Source: Simmondsia chinensis
Taxonomy: Eukaryota; Streptophyta; Magnoliopsida; Caryophyllales; Simmondsiaceae
Direction of reading: 5' to 3'
Length of the DNA stretch: 64,000 bases
NCBI GenBank assembly: GCA_018398585.1
Contig: JAGTTD010000015.1
Span: forward strand, 24,757,478 to 24,821,477
The position numbers and the translations under genes are program-made. The notes beneath the pieces were generated by a model. The model worked only from the letters and a program-made list of their open reading frames with translations. It made no database searches and was not told where the DNA came from. Positions 52,237 through 63,550 of this stretch are shown here, piece after piece; within the stretch, counting starts at the first letter, position 1; each line of letters starts with the position of its first letter.

Positions 52237-53210
52237 TTGTTAATGGCAACTAACCCAAGTCGATCCTACGAAGGTGCCCTTCCCTCTTCCCCCTCTTTTC
52301 ACCCCCACGCCCCGGCGGCACTGGTGGAGCCCGGCTCATATCATACCGATGCCCCACAAGCCACGCTTAGCGGCACCGCCTCGTTTCTGGTGCCCGACTC
52401 CCCTCGTGTTGGTCCCACCACCTCCAGGGCTATGCTTCCTCAGTCGGTCGACGTCGGTGTTGCCATTCTCGGTACTCCACTACCAATTGGGAGGCCTATA
52501 GTGAACCCCGCACTTAGTTTGGGCATCCTTTATTCCCTTCCCTCTTTATTCTCTCTTTCCCCCACAGCAACAATCTTTGCCAGCCCCACCATCGACGGTC
52601 ACGCTGGCAACGGCGGCGTGGCGCTACCCCCCCCCCCCCCCCCCCCCCCCAAATCCACGCTTTCTAGCTACGGTGGAGGGGCTGCTACTTCTCTCCCATC
52701 CTTTAACCCTAATTTAATAAACCCTAATGTGCAAAACCCTAATAACTACAATCCCCTGCCCTCTCCTGTTATTATTCTCTTCTCTAAATTTACAAGTATT
52801 GTGACAATTAAACTTGAATCAACAACAAATTATCTCCTTGGCTTGAGCAATTTAACATGCTCCTAATTGCACATCAACTACTAGGGTTTATAGATGGGTC
52901 CCAACCCTGCCCCCCAACGCACATCTCCCTCCTAGATGGATTGACCTCACCCAACACGGATTATGTTACATGGCTTCACACGGATCAAAGTCTACAATCC
53001 TGCATTGCCACTACTCTCTCTCGTCCTTTGCTTAACGACATTGTACACCACTCCACCTCAAAAGCCATGTGGGATGCCCCACTAACTCAAGTGTAGGTGT
53101 GCTCTGTCCCGATCCCCACTACTGTCAAATCTACTCCCAATCTGGACACACGGCTATTGCTTGCCCAAATCTGTTTGATGGCACCTCCTATCCCGATCCC
53201 TCTCACTTCT
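52237..53210 (+). pseudogene. Copia gag relic
   Basis: The frame 52237-52866 starts MLMATNPSRS (or at 52243, MATNPSRS) and is proline/serine-rich, with a 24-base C run (52627-52650) read as polyproline. Near 52838 a shift moves FNMLLIAHQLLGFIDGSQPC into the next frame (52857-53096). A deletion then joins MWDAPLTQV to the knuckle CQIYSQSGHTAIAC, in which the second Cys is Tyr. Much of the UBN2 domain is lost. Confidence 0.83.
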
Positions 53211-53620
53211 TTGCTACCATGACAACAGAAGAACCGCATGACTATAATTGGTACCTTGACTCAGGTGCTACGAATCATATGACACCAAATCCAGGTATTC
53301 TTGATAACCTCCTTCCTTATCCGGTCATAAAGGTGTTTTAATAGGTAATGGGGCATTACTCCCTGTGACACATGTGGGTTCCTCTACCCTACGGACCTTC
53401 CTCACCCTGTTAAAACTCCCTAACGTCATGCTTATACCTATTCTTACACATAATCTCCTCTCTATTAAACAACTAAGCCGTGACAATAATTGTAGGGTTA
53501 AATTTGACTCTAATTTTTTTGTGTCAAAGACAAGGCTACGGGGACATTGCTTCTACGAGCACCTAGTGATGGGTCACTCTATAGTTTTTCACCACATGAT
53601 GTTGGCCTCATAGCTCGAGT
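53211..53620 (+). pseudogene. Copia protease relic
   Basis: WYLDSGATNHMTPNPGILDN keeps the D-S-G-A active site (about 53250-53285). After a shift near 53340 the frame 53365-53613 continues with LTHNLLSIKQLSRDNNC, the usual end of the domain. Confidence 0.85.
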
Positions 53621-54460
53621 CAGGAATGGAGAATTGTGGCATCAGAGATTAGGTCGCTTAGGTAGTGCAGTTCTTGACGTATTATGTACGAAACATTTTT
53701 TTTTTTTTTTTCCGTGTGTTGAGCTTATGAATAAATGTTCCTCTTGTTGCTTAGGATAATATAGGAAACTTCCCTTCGACCGTGTAATACATAATACTAC
53801 TATGCTCTTTATTTAATACATTCTAATGTTTGGCAATCACCTGTTTTGTCTTCTTCAAATTATAAATATGATGTTCTTTTTATTGATGATTTTTCAAGAT
53901 TTACATGGCTCTACCTAATGCAGCGTAAATCTGATGCTTATGAAATATTCACCACGTTCAAAAATCTTGTTGAAAACCAATTTAACCTGAAAATTAAAAT
54001 TTTCCAAAGTGATGGAGGAGGTGAATTCGACCATCGGCACATGAATGCACTTTGTTGGGATACTGGAATTCACTTTCGCTTATCTTGTTCTGATACCCCG
54101 GAACAAAATGGGGTGGCGGAACGCAAGTATCGACATCTATCTAAAATGACACAGACGCTTCTAATTCATGCAAAATTACCTTATGAATTTTGGGATGACG
54201 TCTTTTGCATTGCATGTTTTACAATTAACCGTCTCCCAATGCCAAATTTTTGAATGACTCTCCTTTCCAAAAACTTTTTTGAACTAATATGGATTATAAT
54301 CGATTTTGTGTCTATGGATGTGCATGCTATCCTAACATCACATCTTATGCTCCTCATAAACTTGCCCCTCGCTCCACCCCTTGCATTTTCTTGGTTATGC
54401 TACCCGGTATAAAAGGTATAGATGTTTTGACCCAAAACATAAATGAATGTATATAAATAG
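53621..54460 (+). pseudogene. Copia integrase relic
   Basis: GELWHQRLGRLGSAVL opens the pre-integrase part, interrupted by a T run near 53697-53710. The frame 53846-54253 carries the core: VLFIDDFSRFTWLYLM with the first Asp, FQSDGGGEFDHRHMN with the second, and DTPEQNGVAERKYRH with the catalytic Glu. The C-terminal part follows in other frames to about 54460. The DDE set is complete although the protein is broken. Confidence 0.88.
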
Positions 54461-54999
54461 GCATGTGGTTTTTGATGAATCTCAATTCCCCTATAAAGAA
54501 CTAATTGCCTCCAATGTGTTAGTCTGTGATGTCACAACTTCAAACCCTCCACCCCTTATGATTAACACCCCTCTCCAACTTGACCTCAGCTCTACTAGTG
54601 GCCACACCCATGTTATTCGGGAATCCCACGCTGTCCCGACCTCAGCCTCAAACCTGGTGCCTCTGACCCCTGTGTTGCACTAGCACTCGGTTCCCTGCAC
54701 CCACCCATGGCCTCTCCTGCCGCTACCCAGCCATCGGGCAATCCTAAACCCGAACCCCCCCAAGTGTTGCAGCCTAGCAGCCCCACTCCAGTAGCTCCTG
54801 AACCCCCCCAACCTTGACATAGGCTCAGTTGTCACCCATAGCTCAAGCCTTGTTTGAGACCAAGAACAAACTGCACCCAGACATTCATCCCAAGCAAACT
54901 AGACTCAAGGCAGGTATCCGAAAAACCAAGTATCCCCTTTCCCTCTCCTCCATAACCATTGTACAGTAACCCACACGTTACTCACAGGCTACGAAAAAT

Positions 55000-56462
55000 C
55001 CTCAATGGCAGGAAGCCATGGCGGATGAATTTAATGCCCTAATACTTAACAATACTTGGGACATAGTACCATATGACCCCTCCAAGAACCTTGTAGGAAG
55101 TACATGGAAATATAAAGTTAAGTATAAAGCGGATGGCTCAGTTGAATAGCTAAAAGCTCGACTTGTTGCTCAAGGGTTTCACCAACGTGAGGGCCTTTAC
55201 TACAAAGAAACCTGTAGCCTAGTTGTCAAACCCACCACCATACGCTTCATACTTTCTCCTGCAGTAACATACAACTGGCCAATCCGCCAGTTGGATATCA
55301 AATATGCCTTCCTACATAGCTTCTTTAAGGAAGAAGTTTACATTAAACAACCTCAAGGGTTCATACACCAAAAATTTTCAAACCATGTATGTCGCCTACG
55401 AAAAACATTGTATGGACTCAAACAGGCACCAAGGGCATGGTTCCAATGGTTTAGTACGTTCTTACTTAGTCTTGGCTTTATCTGCTGCCGTGCTGATCCC
55501 TTCCTGTTCATTCATAAATCCAAGACTCACTTCACCTGCCTACTCCTATATGTTGATGACATCATCCTCACCAGCACTGACCCAGGCCACCTCAACACCT
55601 TGGCTGACTCTCTATCCACCCAGTTTGCAATGAAAGACCTTGGCCCTCTTCATTTCTTTCTTCGCATTGAAGCCCGTCGTGAACCACATCACCTTTTTCT
55701 CTCACAACACAAGTACACCATAAACCTCCTTACCAAACATGGCCTCTATGAGGCCAAACCCACCAAGACCTGTCTTCCTACCCGAGCACACCTCTCCTTG
55801 ACTAACGGAGACCTTCTGGAGGATCCTACTGAGTATAGGAGTGCAGTGGGAGCCCTACAGTACTTGACCATGACTCGCCCTACTACGCTGTCAATCTTGT
55901 CTCGCAATTCATGCATGCCCCATGGACTCCTCACTGGCAAGTGGTCAAACGCATCCTCCGATATCCCAAAGCAATCCCTAATCATGGTCTCTCCATTACT
56001 CCTACTCGCACACCCACTGTTACCCGCCTTCGCCGATGTTGACTGCGATGGCTGCCCTGACACCCGCAGCTCCACCGCGGGATATGCCCTCTATTTTGGT
56101 CCTAACCTAATCTCTTGGCGGGCAAAGAAACATATTACTGTCTCTAAGTCCACTACTAAATCTGAGTACCGAGTTGTTGCCCAATCTGTTGCTGAGAGTG
56201 ACTGGATCTGCTATGTCATGAGGGATCTAGGCCTGTGACATCCTGGACCCATCATCGTCTACTGTGACAATGTCTCTGCATCCTACCTTCCTACCAACCT
56301 AGTCTGAAACAATAGAATCAAACACATTGATGCTGACTTCCACTACGTTAGCGAAAAGGTGCTCAAGGGTGATCTTCGAGTTAGCTACACTCATACGGCA
56401 AAACAAGTGGCCCGACATCTTCACAAAGGGTCTCCCTCTCGACTGCTTTCTCCAACATAAGA
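55000..56462 (+). pseudogene. Copia RT and RNase H with compensating frameshifts
   Basis: The RT start (MADEFNALILNNTWDIVPYD, near 55020) precedes a stop near 55149. The long frame 55291-56238 has KQPQGFIHQKFSNHVCRLRK, LYGLKQAPRAWFQWF and CLLLYVDDIILTSTD with the catalytic Asp pair, then MKDLGPLHFFLRIEA. Between about 55880 and 56035 the normal sequence is in another frame, then the first frame resumes with RNase H (TRSSTAGYALYFGPNLISWR). After 56238 further pieces give IVYCDNVSASYL and HIDADFHYVSEKVLKGDLR. Confidence 0.9.
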
Positions 56463-56528
56463 CCAATCTTTGGGTCCTCCCCATCCCCGCCCCCCCCCCC
56501 CCCCCCCCCGGCTCATATTGAGGGGGCG

Positions 56529-56710
56529 TATTAGAAGTATCCTAGAGTAATCTTAGCTTTGCCTAGGGTTTAAGTCTATTACTATTGTACTCCTTAATTC
56601 TTATAAAGTCCAAGGGTATTTATGTCTTGTGCTTGTATTGCTAGGCCTTTATATATGGCCCCTTGTATTCACCTTTCATATATTGAAGACTCATTTGCTT
56701 CACATTCACA
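56529..56710 (+). repeat. 3' LTR (182 bp)
   Basis: Collinear with 51883-52065; the first TG is changed to TA. Preceded by the polypurine tract TTGAGGGGGCG at 56518-56528. Confidence 0.92.
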
Positions 56711-56864
56711 ATTCCGACGGTACAAAATCATACTCATACTCGTATAACTATTCGCGGGTTCGAACATGTATCAATTACCCATCTCGTACTCCCCCCCCCC
56801 CCCCCCCCCCCCCCCCAACCCCCCAACCAAAAAATGTATATTCATTAGTTTTATATTCACAAGG

Positions 56865-57343
56865 TGTTATAAAAACTATAGAGATATTATACTCTATAGT
56901 AAGATAATAAAAAGACAAATCCAAATATAATTAACGAAAAATAACAAGTATTTTGTATCAGAACGAGATTATTTTATTTAATTTACGAAAAAGATCAAGT
57001 ATTTTGTATTAGAACGAGATTATTTTATTTAATTTCTTTCTCTTTTCTCTTGTTTTTATTTTTTCCCTTTTTCTCTTGCTTTTCTTTTTCTTTTCTTTGT
57101 TGTTCTTTGTTGCTGTGTATGTAATGTGTATATATATACATAAGAGGGAGGGGGTGAGTCACCAACATGGTGCGTTAGATTTTTGGCACTTGTCAAAATT
57201 TACCCAAATACCCATTTATGTATATGTATATGTATATAAACGTAAATAGGTATTTTACATTATTTCTAATTTTTTATGATACTTGATAATATCCAAACTC
57301 GACTCTAAAATTTGTACCCGAAAAATATTCAATATTTACGACA
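56865..57343 (-). repeat. 3' LTR of the Tork-like copia element
   Basis: Collinear with 61495-61923. It holds an extra near-copy of a AAGTATTTTGTAT...GAGATTATTTTATTTAATTT unit at about 56947-57040, which explains the greater length. Confidence 0.9.
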
Positions 57344-57404
57344 CTCCCCATTTGAATATTTTCTATTATAACGGGACATAGTGTCCAAGCTAAATACGCC
57401 TACT

Positions 57405-58020
57405 TCATTAAAAACGTTGCCAGGAAAACCCAGTGGAAAAAACCATAGCGAACTAAAAAAGAGTACAGCTCATATTTAACTCCCCCTCATGTGAACATAT
57501 TAGTAAGGGGCGTCTCTGAGTCGACGTACACCAATCTTGTGAACTAACTTATCAAAAGTTGATGTTGGCAATGCTTTTGTGAATAACTCTGCTAGATTCT
57601 CACTTGAGCAAACTTGTTGAACATCTATTTCACCCATATTCTGAAGCTCGTGTGCAAAGAAGAACTTTTGATAAGATATGTGTAGTTCTGTCACCTTTCT
57701 GATAATATGTGCCGGGCATAACATTCTTGAAAGTATATATTGTTCGAGTTATATATACTTCTTGAAGTGCCTATTTAAAAAACCTTTGCTAGGAAAAAAA
57801 TCTAGTGGGAAAAACCATAGCAGAGGGAAAAGAGTGCAGTGCGTAATAAACTTCTCTTCAGGGGCGCACATTAATCAAAGATGTCACGGAGTTGGCGAAT
57901 GCCAATCTTGTGCCAATGTTTTGAAAGTTTGTAGTAGATGCTTTCTTGAATAACTCTTCCAGGTTCTTGAACGAACATGTACTTCATCTTTCTTCAAGAA
58001 GCTTGAGAGTAAGAACTTCT
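57405..58020 (-). repeat. Diverged tandem duplication of the pol 3' end
   Basis: Segments of about 57405-57670 and 57775-58020 share block order: ACG/CC-TTGC-AGGAAAA, GTGGRAAAAACCATAGC, AAAAGAGT-CAG, GGGGCG, GCCAATCTTGTG, GAATAACTCT-C, and AAGAACTTTTGA/AAGAACTTCTTTGA. It suggests a doubled end of RNase H plus 3' UTR. Confidence 0.6.
57500..57740 (-). pseudogene. Copia RNase H C-terminal end
   Basis: Minus-strand frame with HISYQKFFFAHELQNMGEID, VQQVCSSENLAELFTKALPT and LVHKIGVRRLRDAPY, the usual last residues of Tork-type pol, ending before the 3' non-coding part. Confidence 0.85.
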
Positions 58021-58199
58021 TTGAAGTGTACTGGTTCTATGAACTCTCTTTCGCTTGAACAATGCATACTAATCTTCATTGTTGCACTCCCCCTGATCGT
58101 TGGATCAAGGGCTTTGATGTTACCAGTTCTCTACTTGCTCATAAAGTAGAAGTGTTTCAGTAGTAACTGCAATTGGTAGTAGATTGCCAAAACATAGCA

Positions 58200-60120
58200 A
58201 TATAATTATATAACAAAATAGCATTTTTGTCACTTACCAGATGTCGATCAACACTTGTGTACATATTAATTGCAAGTTTGACATAATATAACAATGTATA
58301 ATGGTTAATCCGTCAAGATAAACATTTAACCACATATCACATACTAGTGACAAGTTGACCAAAGAGGCCATATCTGGTTGTGACAGCTGTATCAATGCGT
58401 CATTTAAACCAAGGTATGGTGGGGTCAAGAATTTATTCGTTACCTCATTGAGGACCAGAAGAGGTCAAATTGAGGCACTAAACAACATGATGAAATACTC
58501 AAGTACCGTACTTGTATGAGTTGACCAATGGAGTAATACTCTATTATATTAGTGCTCGATCTTCAAGTCGAGACAAAATCTTTCCTTTTCCGAGATCCTC
58601 AATCTCGAGTTCTCAGTTTAGGTGCGCAACAGCCTTTTTAAGCTCTTCAGGAGTTACGATGATATTAACATATCTCTCTTTTAGTAGATATGTACCGCGG
58701 TTTTGAACTACGTGTTTCTGGCATGTTCGGTCCTTCTAGGACTTTCATATAAATATAATTGTACAAATAAGCTATTACCATATATATATGACGCATATAG
58801 AGACCGTCAGATTAAGTGCATCCATTTCTCATATGTACGTCCCATCAATTTCTGTTCTCTAAAATAAACCTTAGAATACAAATTGTGCTTTTCACTACCT
58901 CATTATTTTCTGCAAAAACATTCATATGTAGCATATAGCTTTTATTTTTTAGGCATTTGGACTTCAAGTCCAAAAATTACACATGGCTAATTCAGCCTGA
59001 TAATCTTTTCTATTACTCTTTTTTCTTTCTCAGATTCAAATCTTTGGAACCGATATATTTACCACGCTTCTGGCGTGCAATGGATGCATTTTTCAATATA
59101 TTAGAATATCACTTGACTAGAATATTAATTCGAGCAGGAGCATATGTAGTGGGGACATATTATTTGGTCACCCTCTTTCCATAAGTGAATACATCAGTAA
59201 ATTGGCTTGTAATAATTTACAAGTGAACAATTCTTCGAACTTCTGGTTCGATGATGCATTCCACATAAATTCTCATTTTTCAATTTTCGTATTTCTCCCA
59301 CTGATTCTGGAAACCCTGTTTTGTCAAATTGACAATCAACAAACTATGCTGTAAAATATTTTCAGTTAATATATCCAGATATTTTATCATAAATTCCATG
59401 TCCCCTTATTTAGACCCATCTTTTCTCATTGAGGTGGAATAATTGGGACATACATTATATAACCATAGATGGGATATATATATATCTGGATCTTATCAGA
59501 GACAAGTTATTCTGGGGAGATCCATAATTAGTGCCGCAGCATATATCATAACATGTGCCCATGTAAAAGTTGGCAATAATAATGGTCTAACAATTCGCTG
59601 CAGAAGTTTAATCAGAAGACCAGTTTGTATCTGTATGCGGGCTATATAGCAATTCAACCCATACAATAATCATTAAATTCCTGGGATGTAATTTCTCCTG
59701 CAATATCATACAATCCACGACTTGAGCTCATAGTCGGATCATTTATGCAAGGAGTTTCATAAATGCTACATCACAAGTGTATCATACTCATGGGACCAAT
59801 GGGTAGAAGCCTCTGTTAATGTCATAACATATCGAATTGGTCAATGTGATAAAATAATTGGCCCACATATGCCCCATTTAGTATTCCTCCAAATACACAA
59901 GATTCAAACTCAATTTCAATTGAGTATATAGTAATTGCTTTGCCTTAACCAGCACAAGCAGCACATAAAATCTCCGCAAGAGAAAGAATCTTCAGGTTCT
60001 TTAATGAGTGCCCATGAGAACTTTCAATAATTTTTCTCATTATTGTTACACCTAGATAGCCCAAACGGTCATGCCACAGGATGAACGTTTTACAATCAGT
60101 TAACTTCTGGTTAACTACTA
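58200..60120 (-). pseudogene. Copia RT and integrase, heavily decayed
   Basis: Pieces in several minus-strand frames: LGYLGVTIMRKIIESSHGHS with ACAG near 60070-59945 (pre-integrase), EASTHWSHEYDTLVM near 59830 (integrase core), EIEDLGKGKILSRLEDRA near 58620 and PPYLGLNDALIQLSQPDMAS near 58420-58360 (late RT). The order fits copia pol. Stops are so frequent that no domain is whole. Confidence 0.65.
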
Positions 60121-60589
60121 TATTTGATTCAATATAATATAACCAGAAGAAAGTGCTAATAATTTTTTCACTATTTTCTTTCTTCCTGAAATAAGTAAGG
60201 TAATATAAAGATATTCTTTATTGCCCTCAGTTATTGTCTCAATATGATAACCATTGCGACGAATATCTCGAAAACTGATCAAGTTTTTCTATGATCTGCT
60301 GGAAAATAGAGTATCGCTTATGTTTATTTTTCTCCTTTCGGGGAGTATTACATGTGCTCTTCCGGAGCCTTCAACCAAATATGAAACATCCGATATAGGA
60401 ATCGTTTGGTTCTTTAATGGATGTGAGAATTTCCAACGATTCTCTTAATTATATTTATACCCGAATGACTTAAAGTGTCATGTTATAAAATAATAGCCTT
60501 TTGGGTCTGTTAACTTCTGGTTAACTATCCCAACGGGTATATCGGAATTAAATATTATTTCTTTAGGAAATATGATATGTGCTCTTCTG

Positions 60590-60700
60590 GAGCCTTTAAA
60601 TAGATTGGCTGAGAAATATGACCATATGAATGACAGATAATAAGTAGGCGGCATAGCTGACCATATAAATAACAGATAATAAGTAAGCGGCATAGTGAAC
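60590..60700 (-). repeat. Direct tandem repeat of about 39 bases in the copia gag/protease region
   Basis: GACCATATGAATGACAGATA followed by ATAAGTAGGCGGCATAGCT is repeated at once with four or five changes. On the minus strand it gives two copies of TYYLxFIWSAMP-like sequence. Confidence 0.75.
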
Positions 60701-60759
60701 TTCTTAAATTTTGGTCCATTCTGGGTATCATAATGTCAGTTATTATGACTGCAACTATA

Positions 60760-61440
60760 ACCTCGTCCACGGCCATGACCATGTCCGCGTTTACAACCTT
60801 GACCATGTCCCTGCTGGTCATATGTCGAAGCATTCACTTCAGGGAATGGTTTGAATCCAGTTAGTCGTGTTTGAAGATTTTTCATCAACAATTCATTGCT
60901 TTGTTTAGCAATGAGGAGACAGATATCAACTCTGAGTATTTTTTAAATTCTCATTCTCAATATTGCTACTACAGGAGCATATTCAAAACATGAAAAGTAG
61001 AGAATATTTTCTCTAACATATTCTCCTCAGTAATATTTTCACGGCATAATTGCAGCCGGGAGGTAAGACTAAACACTGCAGAGTTATACTCGCTGACAGT
61101 TTTAAAATCCTACAGCCGCAGGTAAATCCAGTCACAGCAAGCTTTAGGGGGGATCATAAACATTTGATGATTAAACATCTCCTTTAAATTCAGTCAAAGG
61201 ACATACATGTCCTTTACTGTAATACACTCAGCTTTCAATCCTTCAGGGATATGATGCCTGTAAAATATAATTACTTTAACGCGATCCTGCAGGGATGCGA
61301 TATTACCCCTTTTTAATTGTCCGAGCATCAGGGTGAACCTCAACATTTGGGATCCAAGCCGAATAATTTTTTTGTCAGATATATCAAAAGCAGTAAACTC
61401 GAGGTTAGTAAAATTATAAATCACAAAGATTAGGAAATAA
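60760..61440 (-). pseudogene. Copia gag relic
   Basis: The frame 61424-61194 aligns with the Tork-type gag start: NFTNLEFTAFDISDKKI, NIASLQDRVKVIIFYRHHIP and EGLKAECITVKD. Further pieces FKTVSEYNSAVFSLTSRLQL and EFKKYSELIS follow in the next bases (61130-60900) with stops. Confidence 0.83.
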
Positions 61441-61494
61441 AAACTTACCTCAAATCTAGAACAATCAGCTGGTTAGAGACTCGTGCTGATAACG

Positions 61495-61923
61495 TATTAT
61501 AAACCTATAAAGATATTATACACTATGGGAAGATAATAAAAAGACAACCCCAAATATAATTAACAAAAAATAACAAGTATTTTGTATCATAACGAAATAA
61601 TTTTATTTAATTTCTTTCTCTTTTCTCTCATTTTTCTTTTTTCCCTTTTTCTCTTTCTTTTCTTTTTCTTTTCTTTGTTGTTCTTTGTTGATGTGTATGT
61701 AGTGTATATATATACACACATAAGAGGGAGGGGGTGAGTCACCAACATGGTGCTTTAGATTTGTGACACTTGTCACAATTTATCCAAATACCTGTTTATA
61801 TATATGTATATGTATATATACTTAAATAGGTATTTTACATTGTTTCTAATTTTTTATGATATTTGATAATATCCAAACACAACTCTAAACTTTATACCCA
61901 AAAAATATCTAATATTTACAACA
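61495..61923 (-). repeat. 5' LTR of the Tork-like copia element
   Basis: Collinear with 56865-57343; the first G is changed (TATTATAAACC). The primer site lies at its left edge (about 61480-61494). Confidence 0.88.
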
Positions 61924-62294
61924 CAAGTGTAATTATTTAATATTATCTTTCGCAATTTAATTATATTTTCAACAATTTTAATAGATAAATTGAGTATATC
62001 TATCAGTAATGTATGTTTAATATAAATATAAATTGGAACATTATGTTAGTAGATATGAGGTGTGTATATGATGGGTATGGGCCGAGGCAAGGCGAGTACG
62101 ACATTATACCCGCACCTCAAACTGTGGCGATTATTTACATCGGTACCCTACCCGTACCCACCACCCGTCTCACTACTATCCATACCACCTCAAGAAGGGC
62201 GAGTACCCGTGGGATAACAAAGTTTACCTGCCCTATTGCAACTCCTATCTATAAAGAACCATCTAACTCACTTCACAACAACCACAACAAGAAG
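61924..62294. other. Unassigned DNA between copia and TRIM
   Basis: Includes short matched ACCCG/CGGGT-type runs at 62070-62215 that may be the remains of a small DNA element; no edge is clear. Confidence 0.35.
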
Positions 62295-62520
62295 TGTCAA
62301 GGAAACATCTTTCTCAAGAGTTTAAACTGATTGGTAAAGGCCTAAAAATAGTTTTATAATCTAACATGCCTCCTCATGTAAATGTCAATTGGGCTTGAAG
62401 CGTGGATAGTGTACAGGCTCACTTCATACCTTGTACTTAAATTGTTTTAATATTGAAAGTGGGAGCTGTTGAGATTCGAACTCTAGACATTTTGGTCAAC
62501 AAGGCTCTAATACCGTGTTA
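62295..62520 (-). mobile_element. TRIM copy, truncated at its 5' LTR
   Basis: The left LTR 62295-62371 (TGTCAAGGAAACATC...ATAATCTAACA) and the next 145 bases match the other two TRIMs, with a minus-strand polypurine GAGGAGGC (62372-62380) and primer site GGTATTAGAGCC (complement of about 62503-62514). Only about ten bases of the second LTR (TGTTAAGAA) can be seen before unlike sequence. Confidence 0.72.
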
Positions 62521-62540
62521 AGAATGTTGAGGAACCTATT

Positions 62541-62731
62541 TAATGAGGTAGCTCTCTTGTATATTTATAGACAATAGTTACAATAGATTGGGTAACAAGC
62601 TTAGGCCCATATTGGCCCATCATACAATAATAGATAACCCACTTAGAGCCAACCACATTAGCGTGATATGGTCTAGCTACAAGGGTCCAAGTCTTGCTTT
62701 GTAAAAGAGCATTGTATCCATCAAGCATCAC
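62541..62731 (-). pseudogene. Copia RT N-terminal fragment
   Basis: MMLDGYNALLQSKTWTLVAR then PYHANVVGSKWVI, the conserved opening of copia RT. The rest is missing; LTR-like sequence and the TRIM lie to the left. Confidence 0.82.
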
Positions 62732-63222
62732 ATGTCTCCAATTATCATCATCAAGAGCCTGCTTATAGAATATAGTGTGTCGAGTAGAACATTAAAAGCA
62801 AGCATAGAATGCTTGAGAAGAGATTTCACAATACCAGCTTTAGAATGAATGATCATGGGATGAACTGAGGTAGATGGGGAGGTGGTGTGGCAGTGGCAGG
62901 TGGCTGTGACGGACAGGCCTCATTGGGGCCTGCATCACTCTCGGCAGTCAACAGGCGATTGGGTGGGCGGCGAACTGGTGGTAACCGCAGCGGGCATGCT
63001 ATGCTCTAAAGACACATGGACGGGCACAGTTTTGATAGATGGAGGCAGCGAGGCAGCAAATGGAGATGAACCTAACAGTAGTGAAAAGACTTGAGAAGGC
63101 TTTGCATCATATTCTGTGAGAAGGCACCCAATTGTGCAAACAGAAAATCTGTTTCATCAAAAATAACTTGCGTAGTGGTAATCACTTTGCTAGTGGAAGG
63201 ACCAAGACATTTATAACCCCTT

Positions 63223-63550
63223 TTTTTTTTTTTGGTAAGTCAGCGAAATAAATAGATGAAAGAAAAGAAAACAATCTACAAGGGGCATACCCCTGGACAC
63301 GGCCGAAGCCTACAAGTATGAAGAAACGTCAAAAAAACAAACAAAGTCCATAAAACATACAACCAAAGTACAAACTAATGGAACAAATGGAAACTAAGTC
63401 TCAAAACCCCAGTGCCTGAGCAACAAGGCATGATGGTGAGTTCCTCTGAACAAACAAGCAGCAAGTAAGCGGCTCCTGACCAAACCCGTAATCTCCTCTC
63501 AAACGGCCGCAACCGATCTGGGCTGAGAACGCTGAACCCGAAGGTTGCGC
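63223..63550 (-). mobile_element. LINE 3' end (5'-truncated) in copia integrase
   Basis: Minus-strand sense, ending in a poly(A) tail seen as the T run at 63221-63233. Flanked by TATAACCCCTT (63212-63222) and TATAACCCTT (63551-63560). The copia frame around it reads KGY on both sides, which supports a target duplication. Non-coding 3' UTR only. Confidence 0.75.

Larger units (their letters stand above)
51883..56710 (+). mobile_element. Ty1/copia element with 183-bp LTRs (4.8 kb)
   Basis: LTRs 51883-52065 (TGTTAGAAGTA...CATTAACA) and 56529-56710 (TATTAGAAGTA...CATTCACA). A perfect primer site TGGTATCAGAGCTC follows the first LTR, and TTGAGGGGGCG precedes the second. Gag, protease, integrase, RT and RNase H lie in order on the + strand with frameshifts and a deletion in gag. 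The short LTRs and RT motifs suggest an Ale/Retrofit-type lineage, tentatively. Flanks GCTCC/ATTCC match in only three of five bases. Confidence 0.92.
56865..61923 (-). mobile_element. Full-length Ty1/copia (Tork/Tnt1-like) element, decayed
   Basis: LTRs 56865-57343 (479 bases, TGTTATAAAAACTATAG...TTTACGACA) and 61495-61923 (429 bases). Flanks CAAGG (56860-56864) and CAAGT (61924-61928) match in four of five. On the minus strand a primer site CGTTATCAGCACGAG adjoins the 5' LTR, as in elements primed by an internal tRNA site, and a GGGGAG run precedes the 3' LTR. Gag, pre-integrase, integrase, RT and RNase H pieces appear in order but with many stops. Confidence 0.88.

Noticed and set aside
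59443..59649. 68-residue plus-strand frame
   Set aside because: Antisense to decayed copia pol and without motifs.
60590..60700. CRISPR-like or satellite array
   Set aside because: Only two adjacent units with no spacers, inside a decayed copia element.
62503..62520. tRNA genes from TGGTATCAGAGC-like sequences
   Set aside because: These are primer binding sites of TRIM, copia and gypsy elements; no cloverleaf could be built around them.
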